The notes: a model not told the origin generated them from the sequence alone. Numbered from the stretch's first letter, positions 16,990 through 25,311 are shown. The stretch is 64,000 bases of DNA from Deltaproteobacteria bacterium (GCA_018433085.1 JAHDRW010000022.1:1-64000), one strand, 5' to 3'. Translations and numbers: made by a program.

Positions 16990-17005
16990 TCGGCGAAAGC
17001 GCCGA
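16990..17005 (+). terminator. Hairpin directly after the crotonase stop
   Basis: TCGGCG and CGCCGA form a perfect 6-bp stem with an AAAG loop, starting at the base after the stop codon. There is no T-run, so it is a weak terminator candidate or an mRNA-stabilising hairpin. Confidence 0.35.
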
Positions 17006-17292
17006 GTCCATTCCCTTATGGCGGGCGGTCACAGGAGGGGGAGCCGGGGAAGGGACGCGGGAGAAGAAGGGGGGCCGCGTTTTCCCTCGGTCCAGAGGGC
17101 ATATCGGCGCGGCTCCTTCTTGAAAGATCATCTCTGCCGCCTATGGTAACACCATGCCCTGATGCCCTGTGCTGAAAGAGAAAGATGCCGTGTGCCGGCA
17201 ACCCTGTGCAGGGTGTTGGGGATCAGGCGACAAAGACCCGGTGCACCGGGAAGGGCCTTGAAAGACATGCATCCCGACATGGGAAGTCACTT

Positions 17293-17721
17293 ATGATACC
17301 CGTCACCGAAGCCATCTCCCTGGATGAGAACGAGCTTCAGTGGGACTATATCCGCTCGTCCGGACCTGGCGGGCAGAACGTCAACAAGGTTGCGACCGCT
17401 GTTCAGCTGCGTTTCGATGCCGGGGAATCCCCCGGCCTGACCCCGGAAATCGTGAAACGGCTCCGCAGGATAGCGGGCAGGAAAATGACCGCGGACGGCG
17501 TCCTCATCATCACCGCCCGGCGGTTCAGGTATCAGGAAAAGAACCGTTTGGACGCGCTCGAACGACTTGTCGACCTCATCCGCAAGGCAGCGTCCCCGCC
17601 GAAGCGCCGCATCGGGACGTCACCCTCCCGGGCTGTTCGCGAAGAGCGGTTGCGGGAGAAAAAGCTGCACGCGGGCAGGAAAAAATTGCGGAAAAAACCG
17701 GCCGGGCTGCCCGAAGAATGA
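17293..17721 (+). CDS. arfB: Alternative ribosome-rescue factor ArfB (peptidyl-tRNA hydrolase)
   Basis: A 142-residue protein with the class-I release-factor GGQ motif (RSSGPGGQNVNKVATAVQLR, residues about 19-38) but no stop-codon recognition domain. It ends in a Lys/Arg-rich tail (EKKLHAGRKKLRKKPAGLP). This is the layout of ArfB/YaeJ. ArfB frees ribosomes stalled on non-stop mRNA by hydrolysing peptidyl-tRNA, with its basic tail in the empty mRNA channel. ATG 17293 follows GGGAAG with good spacing. It is a single gene, convergent with the acyl-CoA synthetase gene. Confidence 0.9.
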   Translation: MIPVTEAISLDENELQWDYIRSSGPGGQNVNKVATAVQLRFDAGESPGLTPEIVKRLRRIAGRKMTADGVLIITARRFRYQEKNRLDALERLVDLIRKAASPPKRRIGTSPSRAVREERLREKKLHAGRKKLRKKPAGLPEE

Positions 17722-17775
17722 GTATTCCGGTTCCGGCAACCCCCGGCCGGGTATATATCGTGATTCTATCTGCCC

Positions 17776-19566
17776 CTATGCATAGAGTTTTTCGAGCATG
17801 TCCTTGAACCTGTTCACCACCACCCGGCGCTTGAGCTTCATGGTCTGGGTCAGGGTGCCGTTTTCCACGGTGAAGTTCTCGTGGAGGAAGATGAATTTCT
17901 TGGGTATTTCATAGCCCCCGTACTTGCCGGTGAGGGACGAGATCACCTCTTCCCGGATCATCTCCTGGATTGCCGGGTTTTCGGCCAGCGACTTGGGGTC
18001 GGCGGGGAGGTTGCGCTCTCTGGCATACTTCGCCAGTACCAGGAAGTCCGGGACGATCAGACAGACGTTGAAGGGCTTGTTCTCGCCATAGATCATGGCG
18101 TTTTCGACCGAGGGGATCAGCCGGATATCCTCTTCGAGAGACGCGGGGAACACGAACTTGCCGTTTTCCAGCTTGTACTGCTCCTTGATCCGGCCGGTGA
18201 TAAACAGAAAACCGTCCTGGTCGATCCTGCCGCGATCCCCGGTCCGGATCCCGCCGTCTGGGGTCATGACCTCTGCCGTGGCCTCGGGTTTGTTGTGGTA
18301 GCCCTTCATGACATTAGGGCCATAGGCTATGATCTCGCCGTCTTCGGCACCTTCTTCCACCGCCGACTTGTCGATGACCACCCGCACGCCCGGGATGGGC
18401 CTGCCCACGGAGCCGACCTTGTAGGCGCTCGGGCAGTTCATGGTGATGGCGGGCGAGGTCTCGGTCATGCCGTAGCAGTCGTAGATGGGAATGCCCATGT
18501 CGAAAAAGAACCGGGAAATCTCGGGATTCATGGCTGCGCTCGCGGTCATGACACCCCGCAGGCGCCCGCCGAAGCCCTCCCGGATCTTGGAAAACACCAG
18601 CCGGTTTCCGATGGCGTACTGCATGTTGGTGAGCGGCTCGGATTTTCCCTTCTCCGCGAGCTCCCTGCGCCTTTTCGCGCTCCGGACCGCCATGTCGAAG
18701 AGCCTCTTCTTGAGTCCGCCTTCCTGGTTCATCCGGGCGTTGATTCCATCGAAGATCTTGTTGAACACCCGGGGCACGGCGATGAGGAAGGTGGGCCTGA
18801 TCTTCTTCATATCCTCCGCCAGGGTCTGCACGCTCTCCATGAAGCCGAGCGATGCCCCGAGGTTGACGAAGGTATAGAGCTCTGCGGTCTGCGCGTAGGA
18901 GTGTGCCCAGGGAAGGATGGACACGGCCCGATCGTGCTGGTTGAACTCTGGGTAGAACTTCTGCCCTCCCAGCGAGTTGCTCGTGAAGTTTCCGTGGGTG
19001 AGCAGCACGCCCTTGGGGTCGCCGGTGGTTCCCGAGGTATAGATGAGGGATGCCACATCCTGCGGACCCGGTTTCATGGACGGGATCGGATCTTTGCTGC
19101 CCAAGTCCTCGAGCCATGCCATGGTTCCTTCTCTCGCTCCCTCCACGAGGATCATCTTCTCCAGGGTTTCGATCTCTTCGGGGAAGCCCTTTACCTTTTC
19201 GAGAATGGCGGGCTTGGAGACAAAGAGGACCTTGATCCCGCTGTCCGTGATGATGTACTTCCAGATCTGTGTGAGCTCGGCCTCGTACATGGGCACCCAC
19301 CTGGCGCCCAGACCGAATGTGGCGAAGGCGCAGACGGCCCACTCGGTGCGGTTGTTGGCGATGAGGCCCACCGCGTCTCCCTGCTTCACACCGAGCTGTG
19401 CAAGGCCGGCCCTTAGGTTGTCCACCCGCCTGCCGAATTCCCGGTAGGTGATCCACTCGTACTCGCCCGAGGAATTCTTGGTGCCCAGCATGGGGTTGTC
19501 AGGATACGTGTTGACGCTGTCTTCGAGAAAATCTACGAGATTGTCCGGTTTCTCATACTGATACAT
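17776..19566 (-). CDS. fadD: Long-chain acyl-CoA synthetase (AMP-binding)
   Basis: A 596-residue adenylate-forming enzyme that activates fatty acids with ATP and CoA. The P-loop-like motif YTSGTTGDPKGVLLTHGN lies near residues 172-189. YDCYGMTETSPAITMN is the conserved A5-type motif, and GDRGRIDQDGFLFITGRIKE carries the A7/A8 hinge. The layout and the late ENGTLTQTMKLKRRVV are typical of the long-chain FadD/FACL group. It starts at ATG 19566 behind GAAGGAGGAGGG. It is divergent from rnz. An AGAAC-TACTG-GTTCT dyad at 19596-19610 upstream could bind a fatty-acid-responsive regulator. fadD is used as the general symbol; the specific paralogue is unknown. Confidence 0.9.
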   Translation of the reverse strand: MYQYEKPDNLVDFLEDSVNTYPDNPMLGTKNSSGEYEWITYREFGRRVDNLRAGLAQLGVKQGDAVGLIANNRTEWAVCAFATFGLGARWVPMYEAELTQIWKYIITDSGIKVLFVSKPAILEKVKGFPEEIETLEKMILVEGAREGTMAWLEDLGSKDPIPSMKPGPQDVASLIYTSGTTGDPKGVLLTHGNFTSNSLGGQKFYPEFNQHDRAVSILPWAHSYAQTAELYTFVNLGASLGFMESVQTLAEDMKKIRPTFLIAVPRVFNKIFDGINARMNQEGGLKKRLFDMAVRSAKRRRELAEKGKSEPLTNMQYAIGNRLVFSKIREGFGGRLRGVMTASAAMNPEISRFFFDMGIPIYDCYGMTETSPAITMNCPSAYKVGSVGRPIPGVRVVIDKSAVEEGAEDGEIIAYGPNVMKGYHNKPEATAEVMTPDGGIRTGDRGRIDQDGFLFITGRIKEQYKLENGKFVFPASLEEDIRLIPSVENAMIYGENKPFNVCLIVPDFLVLAKYARERNLPADPKSLAENPAIQEMIREEVISSLTGKYGGYEIPKKFIFLHENFTVENGTLTQTMKLKRRVVVNRFKDMLEKLYA

Positions 19567-19861
19567 AAGATGCCCTCCTCCTTCTCAAGAAGCATAGAAC
19601 TACTGGTTCTTAGCGTACAGTGAGGGTATGGTGTCAATGGCAATTTGCACAACATTTATATTTATCAATAGATAGCCCTCTGTCCCCGAACGATCGTGCT
19701 CTATCGAAGAGGATAAGGGAGGAATAATTTGATCCTGTTCTTGCTTTCCGGGTCTTATGCCGGGTAGATTTGTGTGTGCCCGGTGGAATGGGGTTGTGCC
19801 GGGGACGGCTGCCCCCCGGCAGGGGCGAGAACAGCAGTACGAGGAAGGGAGACTCGGGTCC

Positions 19862-20803
19862 ATGTCTGAAAGAAAGCTCATCGTTCTCGGAACCGCCAGC
19901 CAGGTGCCGGCGCGGGAGCGGAACCAGAACGGCTACTTTCTCAGGTTCGACGACGAGGGGCTTCTCTTCGACCCCGGCGAGGGCACCCAGCGGCAGATGA
20001 TCTTTTCCGGCGTGTCGGTGACCGGGATCACCAGGATATTCATCTCGCACTTCCACGGCGATCACTGTCTCGGCCTGGCCGGCATCATCCAGCGGATCTC
20101 GCTCGACCGCGTGCCGCATCCGATCGAGATTTATTATCCTGCGTCCGGACAGAGGTACTACGAGAACCTCCGCGATGCATGCTCATACCACCATGCCGCG
20201 CATCTCGTGGAGAGGCCCATATCCCACGACGGCAGGATATTCGAGAACGAACGGATCTTCATCGAGGCCAGGAGGCTCGACCACGATATCGAGACCTACG
20301 GCTTCCGCCTTGAAGAAAAGGACTCGTACACCCTGATTTCCCGGAGGCTCGGCGAGGAGGGGATCGCCGGGGACACGGCCGGACGGCTGAAAAGGGAAGG
20401 CCATGTGACCGTAGGGGATAAGGTCGTGCGAATCGAGGACGTGGGCCGGAAGATGCCCGGGCAGGTCTTTGCCTATGTCATGGACACCAGGCTCTGTCGC
20501 GCGGCGTTCGACCTTGCATCGCGGGCCGACATGCTCCTCATGGAGGCGACGTTCCTGAGCGATCTCGAGAACAAGGCCCGGGAGTACGGCCACCTCACGG
20601 CTGCCCAGGCCGGACAGGTCGCCCGCGACTGCGAGGTGAAGCTCCTGGTCATCTCGCACTATTCACAGCGCTACCTCACCCCCGAGGCCCTCGAAGAAGA
20701 GGCCTCGCAGTTCCATCCCCTTGTCAGGGCGGCCGTGGACGGCGACCGCATCGATCTTCCCCGGCGCAGGAGAAGCAGCCCAGCGGGTGCCGCGGAAGAC
20801 TGA
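19862..20803 (+). CDS. rnz: Ribonuclease Z-type metallo-beta-lactamase nuclease
   Basis: A 313-residue metallo-beta-lactamase-fold nuclease matching RNase Z, which trims tRNA 3' trailers. It has VLGTASQVPARERNQNGYFL at the N-terminus, the metal motif ISHFHGDHCLGLAGIIQRIS, GKMPGQVFAYVMDTR-type segments (here VGRKMPGQVFAYVMDTRLC), MLLMEATFLSDLENKA and a late HLTAAQAGQVA with VISHYSQRY. The start is set at ATG 19862 (MSERKL), where family similarity begins. It is divergent from the acyl-CoA synthetase gene. Assignment as RNase Z rather than an arylsulfatase-like relative rests on the HFHGDH and HLTA motifs. Confidence 0.87.
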   Translation: MSERKLIVLGTASQVPARERNQNGYFLRFDDEGLLFDPGEGTQRQMIFSGVSVTGITRIFISHFHGDHCLGLAGIIQRISLDRVPHPIEIYYPASGQRYYENLRDACSYHHAAHLVERPISHDGRIFENERIFIEARRLDHDIETYGFRLEEKDSYTLISRRLGEEGIAGDTAGRLKREGHVTVGDKVVRIEDVGRKMPGQVFAYVMDTRLCRAAFDLASRADMLLMEATFLSDLENKAREYGHLTAAQAGQVARDCEVKLLVISHYSQRYLTPEALEEEASQFHPLVRAAVDGDRIDLPRRRRSSPAGAAED

Positions 20804-20815
20804 TCCCGCCGCTTC

Positions 20816-21277
20816 TCAGGCGGCCTTGCGCTTGGAAATGAGTACCGTGATCACCGCATCCATGACCACGCTCCCGGATTCGTCCGTGACCTTCACCTTC
20901 AGCTCGTTGTCGCCCGTGCGAACCTGTTCCGGATCGAAGCAGCATCTGCCGGTGAGCGTTCCCCGGGCCTTTTTGAGATAGCGCACCCTCATTTCCCGGG
21001 GTATCCACCGTAAGTGCGCCCGGATACTGGGATGCAGTGCCATGCCCATGGTGAGTTCGCACAGGTTGCACATGGCGATGGCATGGACGGTCTTCAGGTG
21101 GTTGCGAACGGCCCTGCGGTCGTTCATCACGATGGTGCAGGCTCCGGGCTCGAGCTCGGTAATGAGGGGACGGACGGTGGAGAAGTAGGGGGCGCGAAAG
21201 GATACCAGGCGGGAGAAGGCGCGCCTGCCGAAGGGAAGCCGTGCAATCTTTTCAAACAGCGCGTGTATATCACTCAT
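20816..21277 (-). CDS. DUF4442 hotdog-fold thioesterase-like protein
   Basis: A 153-residue protein of the DUF4442 group, related to hotdog-fold acyl-CoA thioesterases. FSTVRPLITELEPGACTIVM, VHAIAMCNLCELTMGMALH and MRVRYLKKARGTLTGRCCF are typical. The Asn-Leu-Cys-Glu helix corresponds to the substrate-facing helix of PaaI-like enzymes. The substrate is unknown. Its start codon overlaps the stop of the marR-type gene (21274-21277), so the two are translationally coupled and probably under the palindrome at 21723-21760. Confidence 0.85.
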   Translation of the reverse strand: MSDIHALFEKIARLPFGRRAFSRLVSFRAPYFSTVRPLITELEPGACTIVMNDRRAVRNHLKTVHAIAMCNLCELTMGMALHPSIRAHLRWIPREMRVRYLKKARGTLTGRCCFDPEQVRTGDNELKVKVTDESGSVVMDAVITVLISKRKAA

Positions 21278-21708
21278 GGTTTTTTTTCTCCTGACAAGGC
21301 GGCGGTGAGGGAATTGACGAACCGGCGCACCACCCGCATTTCCTCTTCCGAAAAGCCCCGCGACATGAATTCGTTGAGCTGCGCCACAAGGGGGAAGGCC
21401 TTGCCGGCGATTTCACGGGCGCCGCCAGTGAGAAATATCCGCGCGGCCCGTGCGTCCCGTGCGTCGTCTTCCCGGGTGACCAGGCCGGCCTTTTCCATCC
21501 TGCCCACGAGTCCGGTGACGGCCGGCTTGTTGAGGTGGAGGCCCTGCGCCAGCTCCCGCTGAAGGCAGCCGTCGTTCTTGAGGAGGAAGAATATGGCGCC
21601 GAGCTGTACCGGTGTTATGCCGAGCAGCTTCCGGCTCTCCTGCTCCACGTACGTATAGAGGAGATGCTGCGCCCGGTTCAGTTGAAAGAAAAGCCGCTTG
21701 TCATCCAT
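21274..21708 (-). CDS. MarR family transcriptional regulator
   Basis: A 144-residue winged-helix repressor. Residues about 25-100 form the DNA-binding domain: ITPVQLGAIFFLLKNDGCLQ, LHLNKPAVTGLVGRMEKAGL and VTREDDARDARAARIFLT (wing). The flanking helices form the dimer interface. ATG 21708 (MDDKRL) is taken as start; a TTG at 21720 is the longest alternative. It is the first gene of a two-gene operon with the DUF4442 gene. The near-perfect 38-bp palindrome just upstream, overlapping its own promoter, strongly suggests autorepression. Confidence 0.9.
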   Translation of the reverse strand: MDDKRLFFQLNRAQHLLYTYVEQESRKLLGITPVQLGAIFFLLKNDGCLQRELAQGLHLNKPAVTGLVGRMEKAGLVTREDDARDARAARIFLTGGAREIAGKAFPLVAQLNEFMSRGFSEEEMRVVRRFVNSLTAALSGEKKP

Positions 21709-21722
21709 ATCTGCCGCCAATA

Positions 21723-21767
21723 AAGTTTATATACGAACTACATAGTTCGTATATAAACTTATGTCAA
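21723..21767 (-). promoter_or_regulatory. MarR promoter with a near-perfect 38-bp palindromic operator
   Basis: The arms AAGTTTATATACGAACTA (21723-21740) and its exact reverse complement (21743-21760) flank the two bases CA. On the minus strand TTGACA (21767-21762) is followed after 17 bases by TATGTA (21744-21739). The dyad therefore covers the whole spacer and the -10 box. It lies 15 bases from the MarR start codon. This is the expected position for a self-regulated MarR gene. Confidence 0.8.
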
Positions 21768-21800
21768 CTGCAAGGTCTCCTTTTGGGCAGGGAAAACCCA

Positions 21801-22751
21801 TTACCCCTGCCGGTCGCCCCCGTCTTCCCCGTATTCCGGGATCTCCGGGTCCTGCTCGTCCATCTCCCGGAGATAGCGTTTTCTCCTGAGCAGGAAGCGG
21901 ACATAGGCCAGAAAGGTGAGCACGGCCGCCAGGAGAAAGATGATGGTGTAGAGGTTGCCGGCGAAGAATGCCAGGAGAACCGGCCAGCTCCTCAAGTCAT
22001 CGCGCCACTGCATCTCGAGGTCGCGCAGGGGGATCATCAGCGCCATCTGGACGGCCTCCTGAGCAGGCACCCCGCTTTTCATGGACTGCAGGATGTTGAG
22101 GATTCCTTTTCTGCCATAGACGCTGACGATGTACTCCACCACCGACCTGCTCTGCTCATAGGACAGGGAGAGTCCGCGCTGGTCCCGCGGGAAGTTGTGG
22201 GTCAATGATTCCAGGGGGATGAGCGTACCCGTGAGCACCGCCGAGGGCAGCGGCGACGAGCCCCGGCTGAACACGATCTCCGAAATTCCCTCGCTGATCC
22301 ACTGGCATACGCCTTCATCCAGCCACTTGGGCAGGTGAACGCGGGTGATGTGATGATGGAGCAACAGGTGGCACAGCTCGTGCTTCAGGGTTGTCTCCAG
22401 GGTGAAGGGCCGCACGCCCATCCGGGTGGCGTCGATGACCACGAGCTGCTTCTCCGGCAGCGCGTACGCGACGAATGCCTCATGCCCGGCCATCATGAGG
22501 AAGGAGCGCCGGTCGGCAACGAGCAGCACACGGGGATGGAAGTCCATCTCCCACAGAAAAGCGGATTCCAGGCCTTTTTTGATAGGGGTATAGCGGTCGA
22601 TCACTTCCCGGGCCGATGACTCCAGAGAGGGGTCGCTATACAGCACCCGTATGCCCGGGCCGTCCATGGCCCGATACTCCCGGGCCTGAGATGCGCCGAC
22701 AAGCAGGCACAGGAGTAGGGCAACGAGAAGGCCGGAGAGTTTCCAGCTCAT
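21801..22751 (-). CDS. Membrane-anchored gluzincin peptidase (peptidase MA-like)
   Basis: A protein of about 316 residues with an N-terminal signal sequence (GLLVALLLCLLVGASQA) and a C-terminal membrane helix (VLLAFFAGNLYTIIFLLAAV), followed by a basic then acidic tail. The zinc site is LETTLKHELCHLLLHHHITR (HELCH, an HExxH motif), with the third ligand probably the Glu in KWLDEGVCQWIS. This matches the peptidase MA family. The catalytic domain is predicted to be periplasmic. The start is uncertain: ATG 22751 gives a clean signal peptide; ATG 22823 and ATG 22910 are longer. The substrate is unknown. Confidence 0.8.
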   Translation of the reverse strand: MSWKLSGLLVALLLCLLVGASQAREYRAMDGPGIRVLYSDPSLESSAREVIDRYTPIKKGLESAFLWEMDFHPRVLLVADRRSFLMMAGHEAFVAYALPEKQLVVIDATRMGVRPFTLETTLKHELCHLLLHHHITRVHLPKWLDEGVCQWISEGISEIVFSRGSSPLPSAVLTGTLIPLESLTHNFPRDQRGLSLSYEQSRSVVEYIVSVYGRKGILNILQSMKSGVPAQEAVQMALMIPLRDLEMQWRDDLRSWPVLLAFFAGNLYTIIFLLAAVLTFLAYVRFLLRRKRYLREMDEQDPEIPEYGEDGGDRQG

Positions 22752-22892
22752 TCCTGTGCCGCACGCGAACGTCCGGCGGAAACCTTCATGCGCTTTTCTC
22801 CTGCTGGCATAGGATAGATTCATGGTATGTCTTATACCAGGTATCGCGGGAAAATCAGCCGAAAAGGTTGCTCTCTTAGTTCCTGAAATTGT

Positions 22893-22933
22893 TTGACACA
22901 GGAAGCCCATTCATCATAAATGTACCGAACGGT
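22893..22933 (+). promoter_or_regulatory. Promoter with TetR-type operator ACCGAACGGT
   Basis: TTGACA at 22893-22898 is followed after 16-17 bases by CATAAA/ATAAAT (-10). The dyad ACCG-AA-CGGT at 22924-22933, within GTACCGAACGGTC, lies over the expected transcription start. It is ten bases upstream of the TetR-family start codon at 22943. ACCGNNCGGT cores are common operators of this regulator family, so self-repression is likely. Confidence 0.65.
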
Positions 22934-22942
22934 CTATTTGTT

Positions 22943-23554
22943 ATGAAAGAGGCGGCGATTACATCCAGGGGAAGCAAAACACGGAACCACGTGCTCAAGG
23001 CGGCCATGGAGCTCTTCAATGTCCGGGGCTATCATGCCACGAGCATGACGGATATCATCGCGGCGTGCGGTGTCCAGAAGGGCAATCTTTACTTCCATTT
23101 CAAGAGCAAGGAAGACCTTGCCCTCGCTCTCATCGGGTATGCCCGCACGGAATATTTGGCCTATCTCCGTGCTCATGCCTCCGGGGAAACCGCACTCGAA
23201 AAGATCCATGGCGTGCTGGATGCCGTGTTCGTGTTCCACGACCGGAAGAATTTCATCGGCGGGTGCATATTCGGCAACATGGCCCTGGAGATGGGTGATA
23301 CGAACCTGCAGTTCAGGGGCCTTGTCCGGGAGATCTTTCAGGAATGGATCGATCTTCTGCGCCGCCTTCTGGAAGAGGCCCGGGAAGGCGGGGAACTGCC
23401 CCGGGAAACGGATGCATCCCGGCTGGCTCAGCACATCGTAGCCTGCCTGGAAGGAGGTGTCATGATCTCGCGGCTGACAAAGGACGGCGGCAACATGCTC
23501 GGATGCGTCGAGTCGCTGAAGGCGATGCTCGCGCGGCTGTCCGAAGGCGGATGA
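22943..23554 (+). CDS. TetR/AcrR family transcriptional regulator
   Basis: A 203-residue repressor. The helix-turn-helix occupies residues about 12-58: VLKAAMELFNVRGYHATSMT, then IIAACGVQKGNLYFHFKSKE. The C-terminal half, with FIGGCIFGNMALEMGDTNLQ, is the conserved ligand-pocket pattern of the group that includes many AcrR/NemR-like regulators. ATG 22943 sits just after the operator-like palindrome. The QueG-like gene begins 54 bases downstream and may be co-transcribed. A cysteine in the pocket helix (GGCIFG) is common in electrophile-sensing relatives; the role here is inference. Confidence 0.88.
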   Translation: MKEAAITSRGSKTRNHVLKAAMELFNVRGYHATSMTDIIAACGVQKGNLYFHFKSKEDLALALIGYARTEYLAYLRAHASGETALEKIHGVLDAVFVFHDRKNFIGGCIFGNMALEMGDTNLQFRGLVREIFQEWIDLLRRLLEEAREGGELPRETDASRLAQHIVACLEGGVMISRLTKDGGNMLGCVESLKAMLARLSEGG

Positions 23555-23608
23555 CCCGGAGGGCCTTATAAAACAGGAGGCACGAAGGCTTTCAAAACCG
23601 GAGGGTCA

Positions 23609-24748
23609 ATGCATATGCTGACAAAGGAAGAAGTGATCGGGCGAGCCCTGTCGCTCGGGTTCGAGGATATCGGCTTTACCACGGCGGAGGCCTTTACCGC
23701 TCACCGGGATGTGCTGCTTGCCAGGCAGGAGGAGTACGGATGGGCCGGGAAGGTGGGCCTGGACCTCATGGGGGGAACGGACCCGAAGACAGTTCTGCCC
23801 GATGCGCGGTCGATCATCGTGCTGATCGCTTCCTACTTCCGCGAGTCTTTCCCGAAGGCCCTGGAGGGGACCTTCGGGAGATGCTATCTCGATGACGACC
23901 GGGTCACCAGGGACGGTCTGACCAAGCGCATCAAGGTTTTCCGCGCCTATCTCCGGGACCACGGGGTGGAGTCGAAGGTCCCGTTCAACCTCCCCCACCG
24001 CGCGGCGGCATCACGGGCAGGACTGGGCACGCTTGGAAAAAACTGCCTGTTCTACTCCCGGAAGGTCAGGGGCAGCTCGTGGGTCAATCCGATCGCGCTG
24101 GTGGTGGACCGCGAGTTTGCCCCGGATAAGCCGACCATGGAATACGGATGCCCCGACTGGTGCCGCAACGCATGCGTGGCCGCCTGCCCCACCCGGGCTC
24201 TGAAGGGCAACGGCACCATCGATCCCAGGCGGTGCATCTCATATCTGACCTATTTCGGCGAGGACGTCACGCCCCTGGAGCTCAGGGAGCCCATGGGCAT
24301 GTACGTCTACGGCTGCGATCGCTGCCAGGACGTCTGCCCCAGGAACGCGCCGTGGTGTGCCCAGCACCTGCCGGAGAACGGGCGGGTAGCGGCAAAGGCC
24401 TCCCACTTCGAGCTGTCCCGCCTGCTCGGCATGGACGGCGAGTATTTCGCGGCCAATGTCTGGCCTCATATGTTCTATATGGGCCCGGACATGCTCTGGA
24501 AATGGAAGATGAACGCGGCCCGGGCCATGGGCAACAGCCGTGACGAGCGCTATGTGCCGGACCTTGTCAATGCGTTCTGTGTGCACGAGGATGAACGGGT
24601 CAGGTCCATGGTAGCCTGGGCGCTGGGCCGGATCGGCGGCCGACAGGCAAGGGATGCCCTGGAGCGGTTTCGCACCCGGTCGGGCGGGATGGTCCGGGAG
24701 GAGGTCGAGTATGCGCTCACCCTGTGCGCGGGCGGGTCCGCCGCCTAG
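23609..24748 (+). CDS. QueG-like Fe-S protein with HEAT repeats
   Basis: A 379-residue protein built like epoxyqueuosine reductase QueG: an N-terminal cobalamin-binding-type domain, a double [4Fe-4S] ferredoxin segment and C-terminal HEAT repeats (ERYVPDLVNAFCVHEDERVR). RAAASRAGLGTLGKNCLFYS matches the conserved AGLG.xGKN motif. Two features differ from true QueG. The first cluster motif is CPDWCRNACVAACP, with three residues between each Cys instead of two. The catalytic Asp region reads FNLPHR. It is therefore probably a paralogue reductase, not the tRNA enzyme. The second cluster motif YGCDRCQDVCP is normal. GGAGGG precedes ATG 23609; ATG 23615 is also possible. Confidence 0.78.
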   Translation: MHMLTKEEVIGRALSLGFEDIGFTTAEAFTAHRDVLLARQEEYGWAGKVGLDLMGGTDPKTVLPDARSIIVLIASYFRESFPKALEGTFGRCYLDDDRVTRDGLTKRIKVFRAYLRDHGVESKVPFNLPHRAAASRAGLGTLGKNCLFYSRKVRGSSWVNPIALVVDREFAPDKPTMEYGCPDWCRNACVAACPTRALKGNGTIDPRRCISYLTYFGEDVTPLELREPMGMYVYGCDRCQDVCPRNAPWCAQHLPENGRVAAKASHFELSRLLGMDGEYFAANVWPHMFYMGPDMLWKWKMNAARAMGNSRDERYVPDLVNAFCVHEDERVRSMVAWALGRIGGRQARDALERFRTRSGGMVREEVEYALTLCAGGSAA

Positions 24749-24866
24749 TACTACAGTGGTGGGGTCATAGGGATCGGGGTCAGGTCTCAACATATGACAC
24801 TTCAAGTGTCATATGTTGAGACCTGACCCCATGATGTGACCCCATGACTGATTACCACTGTAGTAC
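24748..24866. repeat. 119-bp nested palindromic element (REP/MITE-like)
   Basis: Three nested inverted repeats share one centre. The outer arms are GTACTACAGTGGT (24748-24760) and ACCACTGTAGTAC (24854-24866). The middle arms are GGGGTCA (24761-24767) and TGACCCC (24837-24843). The inner arms of 27 bp (24776-24802 and 24804-24830) are perfect around a single base at 24803 and contain GGTCTCAACATATGACACTT. The whole can fold into one long hairpin. It starts at the last base of the preceding stop codon. No transposase is present. The form resembles non-autonomous REP or MITE elements mobilised in trans; it may also act as a terminator. Confidence 0.8.
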
Positions 24867-24896
24867 GAGACCACGCGAAAAGAGGAGGATTCCGGT

Positions 24897-25307
24897 ATGG
24901 CAGTCAACAGCCCTACGGTCGGGCAGTTCCAGCTGTTGAAGACGAGCGCGAAGCAGGGCCCCTTTGTCATGGTCAATCTTCTGAGGTTCGGGAAGACGGG
25001 CCGCAGCGGGTCGGAGACCGGCAGGCAGTCGTACGAACGGTATGCACAGGCGGTTGAGCCGCTGCTGAAAAGGGTGGGGGCGCGCCTCCTGTGGCTCGGA
25101 AGCGTGGACCAGATTTTCATCGGAGACGACACCGACGCCTTCGACCACGTGATGCTCGTGGAGTATCCCTCCCGCAAGGCGTTTCTCGACATGGTGTCCT
25201 CGCCCGAGTATCTTGAGGCCAACGAGGATCGGGAGGCAGGGCTCCAGCGGACCGTGCTCCTGGCGGCGGACACCCTTTTCAGCAGACTGTCCGGGTCCGC
25301 GAAATGA
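24897..25307 (+). CDS. DUF1330 family protein
   Basis: A 136-residue protein with the ferredoxin-like dimeric barrel pattern of DUF1330: GPFVMVNLLRFGKTG near the start, YERYAQAVEPLLKRVGARLL in the middle and VMLVEYPSRKAFLDMVSSPE, then LEANEDREAGLQRTVLLA. Members are small cytoplasmic proteins of unknown biochemical role. GAGGAGG precedes ATG 24897. It lies directly after the palindromic element and converges on ahbC. No partner gene. Confidence 0.85.
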   Translation: MAVNSPTVGQFQLLKTSAKQGPFVMVNLLRFGKTGRSGSETGRQSYERYAQAVEPLLKRVGARLLWLGSVDQIFIGDDTDAFDHVMLVEYPSRKAFLDMVSSPEYLEANEDREAGLQRTVLLAADTLFSRLSGSAK

Positions 25308-25311
25308 CGCC

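Noticed and set aside
17881-19416. 511-codon plus-strand frame
   Set aside because: It is the antisense of the acyl-CoA synthetase gene in GC-rich DNA; no motifs or ribosome site.
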